DNA of 41,634 nucleotides, from contig JAJJLU010003655.1 of the NCBI GenBank assembly GCA_023807065.1, positions 1 through 41,634 on the forward strand, written 5' to 3'. This DNA comes from Isotricha intestinalis (Eukaryota; Ciliophora; Litostomatea; Vestibuliferida; Isotrichidae). The notes beneath the pieces were generated by a model. The model made no database searches. It saw only the letters and a program-made list of their open reading frames with translations, and was not told the DNA's origin. A program made the translations under genes and the position numbers. Positions 9,961 to 19,000 of this stretch are shown here, piece after piece; within the stretch, counting starts at the first letter, position 1, and each line of letters opens with the position of its first letter.

Positions 9961-11361
9961 ATGAAAAAACATAATCGAAAAATAAAGAGTGAAATATCTT
10001 TATCTTCTTCAAATTATCATTTAAACAATACAAACAATAACATTCATAAAAAATTAAATAATTTAACAACAATAAACCTAAACAAAGAAAAAAAAATCCA
10101 AATTCACAAACGTTCAAAATCTTCATCATATAAATCACAATCATCGCGTCCAACACTTTTAAGTTTTTTTAACAATAATAACAATTCAAGCATATTAAAA
10201 AATAGAATGATAACAAAACCAAATTATTACACAACAAGTAATTTTTTTAAGCAAAATCATTCATTATCACCTAATTCAACAATATTAAAAACTAATTACA
10301 TTCTTCCTCCTAAAACAACAGAAAAAAAAACCTTAGTTTTAGATTTAGATGAAACTTTAGTTCATTCAGGTTTTATTCCCTTTAACATTCCAAGTGATTT
10401 AATAATTCAAATCGAATTAGAAAATGAAATGCATGATATTCACATTTTAATAAGACCTTATGTTAAAGAATTTTTAGAAAAAATGTCAAAAAGATTTGAA
10501 ATTGTAATTTTCACTGCTTCAATATCAAAATATGCAAATCCACTTTTAGATTTAATTGATAAGAATAAATATTGTAATTTTAGATTGTTTAGAGAACATT
10601 GTACTTTAATTAATACTGCTTTTGTTAAAGATTTAAATAGATTAGGTAGGAATTTAAAAGATATTATTATTGTTGATAATACTCCTTCTGCTTATGCTTT
10701 AAATCAATATAATGGATTTCCTATTAAAAGTTGGTTTGATGATAAAAATGATTTTGAATTAATTAAAATTATTCCTATTTTAGAGTTCTTAAGTTATGTT
10801 AATGATGTTAGAGTTTATATTAAAAAAATTGTTAGTCAAAATCAAATTAAGTTTGATTTTGTTAGTAAAGTTATTAGTGATTATCATAAATCTTTGAAAA
10901 ATAGTTCGATGATTATTTTTAATAAAAAAAAAAATTTTAAAACTATTTTATCTAAGAGTAGATCAACAAGAGATAATATTCTTAAAAAAATAAAAGGTGA
11001 TAATTATAATAATGTTGAAAGTATTTTTGGGAAATTAAAATTTAAGAAAAAACAATTGAGTATAACTAACAGTAATTTTTTGAAAAAAAATAATAATTTT
11101 TATACTATGAATACTATGAGAAATAATTCTTCAAAGAAAAATATTATTTTAATTACTTTAGATAAAAAATATATTTCAACTGATAATATATCTAAACAAA
11201 GTAATAATAATAAAAATGAAAAAAATAATTTATTAAAAGAAATAAATAATAAAAAGATAAAACCAAATTTAAATATGAATTATTTAAAAAGTTTTTTAAC
11301 AAAAATTAAAAATTCAAAAGGAAAAAATATACAAATGAATAAAGAAAATAAAAATTCATAA
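9961..11361 (+). CDS. FCP1/SCP-type (CTD-like) protein phosphatase
   Basis: The catalytic domain spans roughly residues 120-290. It opens with L-V-L-D-L-D-E-T-L-V-H, the D-x-D-x-T nucleophile motif of small CTD phosphatases and Dullard-like enzymes. It continues with I-F-T-A-S-I-S-K-Y-A, the hydrophobic R-L-F-R-E-H-C segment, and the late I-I-V-D-N-T-P motif. Such enzymes dephosphorylate Ser on the RNA polymerase II tail or on other regulators. The 120-residue N-terminal part is Asn/Lys/Ser-rich and the 190-residue C-terminal tail is Lys/Asn-rich; neither has a motif. There is no membrane segment, unlike Dullard/CTDNEP. I chose the ATG at 9961, because the frame upstream begins only with a TTG at 9928. 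Confidence 0.9.
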   Translation: MKKHNRKIKSEISLSSSNYHLNNTNNNIHKKLNNLTTINLNKEKKIQIHKRSKSSSYKSQSSRPTLLSFFNNNNNSSILKNRMITKPNYYTTSNFFKQNHSLSPNSTILKTNYILPPKTTEKKTLVLDLDETLVHSGFIPFNIPSDLIIQIELENEMHDIHILIRPYVKEFLEKMSKRFEIVIFTASISKYANPLLDLIDKNKYCNFRLFREHCTLINTAFVKDLNRLGRNLKDIIIVDNTPSAYALNQYNGFPIKSWFDDKNDFELIKIIPILEFLSYVNDVRVYIKKIVSQNQIKFDFVSKVISDYHKSLKNSSMIIFNKKKNFKTILSKSRSTRDNILKKIKGDNYNNVESIFGKLKFKKKQLSITNSNFLKKNNNFYTMNTMRNNSSKKNIILITLDKKYISTDNISKQSNNNKNEKNNLLKEINNKKIKPNLNMNYLKSFLTKIKNSKGKNIQMNKENKNS

Positions 11362-11436
11362 TTTAAATTGTAAATTATTTAATTTATATAAGTTAATATA
11401 TTTAATAAAAAAATATAAATATAATTTTATTCATTA

Positions 11437-13203
11437 TTACTTTTTATATTCTTTAGTTTCTAAGGTAAAATTATTTTTACGAAAAGGTAAAAAATAAATT
11501 TTATTTTGTCTATTTATAATTACTTTTACTTTATTTTCTCTTTCTTCTTTATCGAGTTTATTCTTTTTTTTAATTAAATTTAATCTATTATTTAATATTA
11601 TCATTTTATATGCTTTTTTATATTCTTCTGGATATTTATTTTTAAAATATTCTTTTTCTTTTATATATTTATTATAATTATTTTCAATTAATTGTAATTT
11701 AAGAATATTTATATTTTTATTATCATTCCAATATTTATTTTCAATCTTAATATTTAAATTTTGAAAAATTATTTCAATTTTTTCTTCTAAAATATTACTT
11801 ATTAATTCAGTTTTATATTCAATATCATTAATTAATTTTTTTTTCATTTTAACTAATTCTTCATATTTATTTTTTAATATTTCAATTTTTTCACTTTTAA
11901 TATGAATATCTTCATTAATTCTTTTAGAATAAATAGCAATAAATTCTTTTTTTTCTTTTTCCATTTCTTTATACTTAGATTGAATACAACTTAATTTAGT
12001 TTCAAGAGAATTATATTTTGTTAAATAATTAGCTAAACTATCATTAATTTCTTTAAATATTCTTTCAAACTCTTCAACACTTTCAAAAATATTTTTATTT
12101 TCAATTGGATAATAATGAAACTCTTTAGTTAAACTGAAATTAATTTTAGTATTTGAAGAACCAGTACTTTTACTTTTTGGTGAAACACTTAAGCTTTTTA
12201 AACAACTTTTTTTTGAAATTTTTACAGGTGAAATCACTGAACATTTTCTATTTTTTTTTATTGTATAATTATTAATTATTAATTGCTTTCTTTCTTCATC
12301 TTTTCTTATTTCATTCTTACTTTCATTACTTAATTTATCAATAAAAATACATTTTTCTTTAACACATAATAAAAATTTTTTCATATCCATTAAATTTTCT
12401 AATTTTTTCATTAATTTATCTTTTTTATTTAAAAGTCTATTTATTTCATTTTTCATTTCATTTTTTCTATATAATAAACTTTCATTTTTTATTTTTTCTT
12501 TTTCAACATCAATCACAGTTTTTCTATAATAATTATTAAATTCATCATAATAATCATTAAATAATTTTTGATTTATTTTATGTTTATATTCAGCTATTCC
12601 AATGATTTTAGGTTTAATACCTTTATCAACTTTTTTAAAATATAATTCATTTTCTAATAGGTTATTTATATATTTTTGCTGTCTCATGGTTTTATGTTGT
12701 TCTTTAAATAAAGAAAGTTTACCGTATTTTTGTTTATATATTTCACTATTATTATATGTAAATTTTTTTAAATTTTTTAACTTCGTTTTTGAAGTTTTTA
12801 TTGGTGTTAAAGTTAAAAAGTAATGATTGTTAATATTATCATATTGTGAAGAAGTTAATTTTTTAGGAGAAATAAAATGTTTGTTTAAATTATTTGATGA
12901 ATGTTGATAATTGCTTAATAAAGTACTTTGATTTGATGATTGAGATTTATTTATTGTGTACAAATTCTTTTCAGAAATTTTCCTTAGATTATTTTTATGA
13001 AAATGTTTCAGGAATAAATTACTCTCTTTTATTTTTTGCTTTTGTTTTTTTCTCAATTTCGAAAAATCTTTATTTGTTAAAGCACTTTGATTAATTTCGT
13101 TTTTATAATAACTAATAGTATTTAAATCCTTTAAAATTTCCTGTGAAAAATTTTTAATCTTCTTATAATTAAAACTATCATCATCTTCATATTCAACTTT
13201 CAT
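11437..13203 (-). CDS. coiled-coil protein, possibly CFAP100/DUF4200-like
   Basis: This 588-aa protein is basic and disordered for about the first 160 residues. A coiled-coil block near residues 215-310 includes L-M-D-M-K-K-F-L-L-C-V-K-E. A Ser/Lys-rich linker follows, then a second coiled coil from about 365 to 570. The second block begins I-F-E-S-V-E-E-F-E-R-I-F-K-E, which resembles the short 'IF element' of CFAP100/CCDC38-type axonemal proteins, and the first block resembles their DUF4200 region. This fits an axonemal inner-arm dynein accessory role in a ciliated organism. The match is by eye and partial, so another cytoskeletal coiled-coil protein is possible. The ATG is 66-70 bases from the 3' end of the U2 snRNA gene on the same strand. 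Confidence 0.6.
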   Translation of the reverse strand: MKVEYEDDDSFNYKKIKNFSQEILKDLNTISYYKNEINQSALTNKDFSKLRKKQKQKIKESNLFLKHFHKNNLRKISEKNLYTINKSQSSNQSTLLSNYQHSSNNLNKHFISPKKLTSSQYDNINNHYFLTLTPIKTSKTKLKNLKKFTYNNSEIYKQKYGKLSLFKEQHKTMRQQKYINNLLENELYFKKVDKGIKPKIIGIAEYKHKINQKLFNDYYDEFNNYYRKTVIDVEKEKIKNESLLYRKNEMKNEINRLLNKKDKLMKKLENLMDMKKFLLCVKEKCIFIDKLSNESKNEIRKDEERKQLIINNYTIKKNRKCSVISPVKISKKSCLKSLSVSPKSKSTGSSNTKINFSLTKEFHYYPIENKNIFESVEEFERIFKEINDSLANYLTKYNSLETKLSCIQSKYKEMEKEKKEFIAIYSKRINEDIHIKSEKIEILKNKYEELVKMKKKLINDIEYKTELISNILEEKIEIIFQNLNIKIENKYWNDNKNINILKLQLIENNYNKYIKEKEYFKNKYPEEYKKAYKMIILNNRLNLIKKKNKLDKEERENKVKVIINRQNKIYFLPFRKNNFTLETKEYKK

Positions 13204-13268
13204 AAAAATAAAAAAATATCAAAAAAAGAATAAAAATAAATAAAATTTTTTGTTTATTTAATAATTGG

Positions 13269-13459
13269 GATAAGCCGCTCTAAGCTAGAAGTGCAAGGCA
13301 AAGGCGACTTTGATAAATTATCAGAGTGCAAGCACCTTAATAAATTATCTCCCTATAAAAATTGTTGTGAAAAAGTTTCCCAAGTATGGGAAATACCAGT
13401 TTTCACACTGATAAGAACAGATACTACACTTGATCTTAGCCAAGAGGCCGAGAAGGTAT
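13269..13459 (-). ncRNA. U2: U2 spliceosomal snRNA
   Basis: The minus strand reads, from the 5' end at about 13459, AUACCUUCUCGGCC and GGCUAAGAUCAAGUGUAGUA, the universal U2 start. GUAGUA is the branch-point recognition sequence. UCUGUUCUUAUCAG (stem IIa) and a second hairpin (UUUCCCAUACUUGGGAAA) follow. Next is an Sm-like site AAUUUUUAU. Stem III is AT-rich, around a GGUGCUUGCACU loop. Stem IV is closed by AAGUCGC pairing with GCGGCUU and has a UUGCAC loop, the U2B''-type binding element. A length near 190 nt matches usual U2. A TATA-like sequence lies at about 13484-13491, 25-32 bases upstream. The 3' end is placed just after stem IV, give or take a few bases. Confidence 0.96.
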
Positions 13460-13656
13460 GAAATCCTTTTTTTCTGTTTTTTATTTATATACCTTATAAA
13501 ATTTATTTTATGGGTTAAAATATTTATTTTTTTTTTTTTTTGGAATATTTTAATTATAATGTTTTAAATTATTATTATTTTTATATTTAATATTTCTTAA
13601 GAGAGAATTCTTATCTTTTTGAAATAATTAATTTTTGAAAAAGATTATTAATTATT

Positions 13657-14679
13657 TTAGATGTTAAATATTTCTTCAAAAGTATGTTTGTCTAAAAATT
13701 GGAAATTTTCTAAAAATTTATTTATATAATTATCATATTTTTTTATCTCATTATAAAATATTTTTATTTTAAATTCATTATTGTTTTTATAAATTATAAA
13801 TTTTATTTCATCATCAAATTTATAATAACATCCTTCATTATTTAAATTTAATGCAATTAATATAGAAGCTAAATTTGTATCATGTCCAGACATCATAATT
13901 AATTTTTTTTTATCATTTTTATTTTCAATTACTTTATTTATTTCATTTCTAATTATTTCTAATAATTTATATGTTAAACATATTTTCACTTTATAATCAT
14001 TAAATGAATAATCAAAATTTTTTTTTTCAATTTCTAATTTAATTAAAGCATCCTTAATTATTTTTTCTTCTTCAGAAAAATTATTAGTGATATTATCATT
14101 TGAATAAAATAAATAATCACAAATTGCTCCTAAATTTAAAGTATCAAAAGATGGATCATTAAATATAGTTAAATTATAATATTTATTGAATAAATCTAAA
14201 GCTTTTTGGGATTTTAATTTAATTTCATTTTTTAAATTAGAAACTAAATTTTTATATGGTTCACATATTACTCTAAATTGCCTAATAATATTAGTACAAT
14301 AAAATAAACCGTTGAAAGTTACTTTATCATATTCACAATTAAAATTTTTAATTGTATAATCTTTTAATTCATTTTGATTTAATTTTTCAAAATCAATTTT
14401 ATTTTCTATTAAAGGTGATATTCTATACAAAAAAGTTTTAATAGTTCTTATTGAATCAGAAATATAACCTTTAAAATCATTATTATTTAAAGATAAATTA
14501 GAAGGATTTTTTATATATTCATTAATAAATTTTTCCCCTTTTTTAATTGTTATATCTTTACTTTCTGGTTTAACATCAGGTTCACTATATATATTTTCTT
14601 TAAAATTAACATAACTTCCTCTACTTCCATGTCTAAATAATATTATTATTAAATGTATACTATTATCTTTAAACTCCAT
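13657..14679 (-). CDS. histidine acid phosphatase family protein
   Basis: This 340-aa protein has the two landmarks of branch-2 histidine phosphatases. L-F-R-H-G-S-R lies near residue 15 (catalytic His plus phosphate-binding Arg residues) and S-G-H-D-T-N near residue 263 (the His-Asp proton-donor motif). The spacing of about 250 residues is normal for acid phosphatases and for the PPIP5K/multiple inositol phosphate phosphatase group. There is no signal peptide: the catalytic motif begins only about 12 residues from the start, so the enzyme is probably cytosolic, unlike most secreted acid phosphatases. No membrane anchor is seen. The substrate is unknown. It is divergent to the RING/TRAF gene, with only 48 bases between the two start codons. 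Confidence 0.88.
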   Translation of the reverse strand: MEFKDNSIHLIIILFRHGSRGSYVNFKENIYSEPDVKPESKDITIKKGEKFINEYIKNPSNLSLNNNDFKGYISDSIRTIKTFLYRISPLIENKIDFEKLNQNELKDYTIKNFNCEYDKVTFNGLFYCTNIIRQFRVICEPYKNLVSNLKNEIKLKSQKALDLFNKYYNLTIFNDPSFDTLNLGAICDYLFYSNDNITNNFSEEEKIIKDALIKLEIEKKNFDYSFNDYKVKICLTYKLLEIIRNEINKVIENKNDKKKLIMMSGHDTNLASILIALNLNNEGCYYKFDDEIKFIIYKNNNEFKIKIFYNEIKKYDNYINKFLENFQFLDKHTFEEIFNI

Positions 14680-14727
14680 AAATTGTTTTTAAATAAAAAA
14701 TCTTTTTATTAAAAAATATAATTTCAA

Positions 14728-15897
14728 ATGAAAATTATATTAAAGGTATTAGGAATATCAAACGTAATTGAAATTAATCCAGAAACAGAAACATTTAATG
14801 GATTAATAATAAAGTTTTTATCAATAAATAATAATGATATTGCTTCTTTTGGAATTGAAGATAATGAAATAACAAATTTTAACCAAACTTTAAGTAATTT
14901 TAATTTAGAAGAAAATAGTATAATATCAATAAATATAACAAATAATAGATTAAATTCATCAATAAGTAATCAAAATTTATTTAAAATAAGACCTAAAATT
15001 CCTAAGCCAATAATATCTTTAACAGAAAAAAAAAATAAAAATTATATTACACGTTCTAAAGGTTTAAGACAAATATATTTTAAAACATTACCAAATCAAA
15101 ATGATTTAGAAGATTTATTATATGAAAGATTAAATGAAGATAATTTATTAAGAGGAATTCCTTGTGAATTTGCATTTGAACAATCTAAATTTTTAAATTT
15201 ATTAAAATGTGATATTTGTAATTGTATATTTTATAATCCAAAATCTTGTTCTTTATGTCATAAAAACTTTTGTGAAGAATGCATAAAAAATGAAAAATAT
15301 TGTTTTAATTGTAAAAAAGAATTTAAACAAAATGAAATAGATAAAACTTTAAAAGATATTTTAGAAATCTTAGAATTCCATTGTTTATATTATAAAAGTG
15401 GATGTAAACAAAATATAAAATATAATGATTTTAAAAATCACGTTTCAAAATGTGATTATGGAGTTTTTATTTGTAAAAGTGAGAATTGTGATTTTAAAGG
15501 AAATAAATTTGAAATGAAAAAGCATTCTGAAAAATGTGGTTTACTTTTAATAAAATGTAGATATTGTAATAAAAAATATGAAAGAATTATATTAAATTCA
15601 CATGAAGATAAATGTGGAAATAGATTATCTTTATGTGAATTTTGTAAGAAATGTATTTTATTAAAAAACTTTGAAGAACATAAAGGTAATTGTAAAATGA
15701 AAATTATAGTTTGTGATAAATGTGGTTTAAAATTTTATAAAAAAGATGAAGATGAACATTCAAATGTTATTTGTTTAAGAGAACAAATTAAAAATGTAAA
15801 AAATGAGATAAGTATTGAAAAAGAAAAAAGATTATTAATAGAAAATAAAATAAATCAATTAAAAATTAAGTTTAAGAATATTGAAGGAAAAATATAA
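14728..15897 (+). CDS. RING plus TRAF-type zinc-finger protein
   Basis: This is a 389-aa protein. Residues 1-75 look like a small beta-rich, possibly ubiquitin-like module. Residues 160-200 are a RING-like finger: C-D-I-C at the start, then C-S-L-C-H, F-C-E-E-C and C-F-N-C. Residues 210-345 contain several TRAF-type C2HC fingers with repeating C-x5-6-C and H-x3-4-C spacing (for example C-K-Q-N ... H-V-S-K-C and C-R-Y-C ... H-E-D-K-C). A coiled coil of about 40 residues ends the protein. This is the layout of TRAF-like E3 ubiquitin ligases without the C-terminal MATH domain. Related proteins are common in protists. E3 ligase activity is an inference from the RING. It starts 48 bases from the divergent phosphatase gene. 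Confidence 0.87.
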   Translation: MKIILKVLGISNVIEINPETETFNGLIIKFLSINNNDIASFGIEDNEITNFNQTLSNFNLEENSIISINITNNRLNSSISNQNLFKIRPKIPKPIISLTEKKNKNYITRSKGLRQIYFKTLPNQNDLEDLLYERLNEDNLLRGIPCEFAFEQSKFLNLLKCDICNCIFYNPKSCSLCHKNFCEECIKNEKYCFNCKKEFKQNEIDKTLKDILEILEFHCLYYKSGCKQNIKYNDFKNHVSKCDYGVFICKSENCDFKGNKFEMKKHSEKCGLLLIKCRYCNKKYERIILNSHEDKCGNRLSLCEFCKKCILLKNFEEHKGNCKMKIIVCDKCGLKFYKKDEDEHSNVICLREQIKNVKNEISIEKEKRLLIENKINQLKIKFKNIEGKI

Positions 15898-16079
15898 ATA
15901 AAATTTTAATTTTTAACACATTAAATCTTTACAATTTAATATTTTATTTTTACAAACATACACTATTATATTATATCAAAGTATAATAATCTTTAATTAT
16001 TTAAGTCATTAATCCTTTTAATATATAATTATTCTAGAACTTATTTTTACAAACAATTATTATATTTTTATTATTAAAT

Positions 16080-19000
16080 TTAAATTAAATTGCTGAAAAA
16101 TCTTGAAGTATAATATAAATTCCTTGATTTACATTTAATTGACATAATTCTAATAATTGTTACAATAAAAGTAATAGCAATAGAAATTACAAAAGAAGTA
16201 ATTAAACCATATAAATAATTAGTAAATAAACTAATTTGGCTTTTTTGATAAACATCACAAAATATATATAAATAATAACCACAACAAAGACTAATAATAA
16301 TTTCCAAAATAAAAAAAATTATTAATCTTTTTTTAACAACTTTTAAAATTTGTCTAGACAAAGTAAAATAAGCACCTTCAACTCTAATTTCTTTTTGCAT
16401 ACATTCAAAAGCAATAGAATAATTAACAAACTTTCTTAAAATTTTCATAATAAAATAAGTAATAATATTACAAGCAAATCCTAATAAAGTAGAAGTGTAA
16501 AAAGCTAATTTTCCTTGATTAGAATATTTTTGAGAAACAATATCATCAGTATAAACAATAGCATTTAAAGTAAAATCAATTAATAACATTAAAACATAAT
16601 AAGGTAAAGTTATAGTATAAACACTAAAAGGTTCTGGAAAAAAAATAGTAGCTAATAATTCTACTTTTAAAAAAATAAAATAAAGATACATTTTTATAAA
16701 TGATCTTTGATCATATTGTAATGCTTCATGAAAAGACATTTCATAATAATTACTTTCTTCTTTTAAACTTAAATACTTACCGTATTTTTCTAAAATTTGT
16801 TTATTATGTTCTTTTATGATATTCTCATCTTTAATGTAATTCACATGTGTATTATTTAAAAAAGAATTTTTAACTAAATTATCATTTGTTTCAATGTTAT
16901 CAACTTCATTTTTAAGTTTATTTGTATCAATAACGCGAAAATTTTTTTTTTCTGGACTGTTTTTCATTAATAAATCTTTATTTGTTCCTTCTCTTGAATG
17001 AATAAAATCAGAGCCTGATGAATTTTTATATATTGTAATATTATCTTTATTTTTTGAAAGACCAGTTGTTTTTCTTTTAGGAGTTAAGATTAAATTATTT
17101 TTACTATTTTTATTTTTCATTTTTTTAAATTTATTTGAAATATTACTATCATTAAGACCATTATAAGGGTTAAATTGACTTAAAAAATCTATAAATTTAT
17201 GTTTTTTTGGATTTTCTTTTCTAGATTCTTCAATATATCTATTTTCAAAATTACGCCTTTTTGGAGGAGGTGAAAAAGGTGCTCTTAAAAGAAAAGTAAC
17301 ATGTTTTTTTTTTATTGGTTTTTGAAAGCTTTTATATATTTTTGATAATAATTTATGAACTGAAGAACAACAAAATATAATTTCTTCAATAATAAAAAAT
17401 ACAAAACAAATAAAGAAAAACCAAAAACCTAAATTCAAATAAAACCTTTTTAAGAAATTTTTAAAAACTTTATAGCAAACAACTAACTTATAATCAATTT
17501 GATCATTTAAACTATCAAAAAAATTAGTAGCTTCTTCTTTTACTTCTTCAGTATTATTTTCAGTATAATTTTCATTCTCAACAAAACAACTGCATTTAAC
17601 TCTTTTTGAACTTTCATTAAATGTATTATAAGTACAGCCACTTTCACAAACAGAAACAGAAGTATAAACATCACTTTGTCTATCACCTGTTGTAATATCA
17701 TTTCCATTATAATTAAAGCCAAAACATCTTTGATGATAAAAATCTGATGATATATTAAATAAATCAACTCCTTTTTCAGTTAAATGTTCTACTAATTCTA
17801 TATTTATTGTCCCATCTTCATTTGTTATTGCATAATAAACTGTAATCTTTGTATCTGAACATAAACTTAAATCTAATTCATTTCCATTTTGATCAAATAC
17901 TTTATAATTTAATGAATTAATTAATGATTTTGTTTTAGATGATGAATCTATTAATAATATTATTAAAGGAAGAGATTCATCTAAATTATAATGTTTTTTT
18001 AATATTGTTTCACATTCTCCTAAGTTTATATATGATAAATTAGTGTTTGAATTTAAATCTTCATCTGATAGAGTTGAATTCATTACTTGAATTGATACAT
18101 TTGAATGTATTACTGTATTTACATATTTAATTATTTCAATATTTTCTATTATATTATTTATTAAATCTGTTGTTGAAGTCGAATCAGATATAATTTCTTT
18201 TATATATTCATTAATATTAAATGAATTTTCACATGTTAAATTATAATCTGAAATTTTATTTAAATCTTGTTTACATTCACATTCAGTTCCTTCTGAATTT
18301 AAAGTCCATAAATATTCACATGATTTAACACATAATAAAGAATTAGAAACATGAATATAATTAAATGGACAATGATTATAACATTCAAAAGAAGTTAAAG
18401 AATCGTTTAATTTGTAATTATAACTTTCGGGACAACTACTATAACAATATTTATCATCTTGAGTATGATATTTATAATTATCAGATTTCTCACAATCATC
18501 AAGACAAATTTTTAAAGTTTCTATAATATATTCATTATTAGGACAAACATTCATACAATTAAATTCATTTAATTCATGATATTGATATTCAGAAGGACAT
18601 TCATCAGCACATAATTTAGTATTTGGAACAGTAAAAGGATATTCATCTGAATTTGAACATACTTCAACACATAATTTCCTATAGTCTACAATATAATAAA
18701 AAGATGGACAATCAACTAAACATTCATATTCATTTTCTATATGATAAAAATGACTTGGACATTCATAATAGCATTCATAATCACTATTAATGAAATATTT
18801 TCCTGAAGGACATTCTTTATAACATTCCTTTTCGCTACTAATGAAATAAGGATAATCATTATTTGTACATGAATTACTACTTAAGCACATTATTTCATTA
18901 TTATTATCTAAATCTTTATAATAATTATAAGAACATTGACATTCTTTGTTTGTATCACTTACAGTATTTTCTGGACATATACTTAAACAAGTACTTTTAT

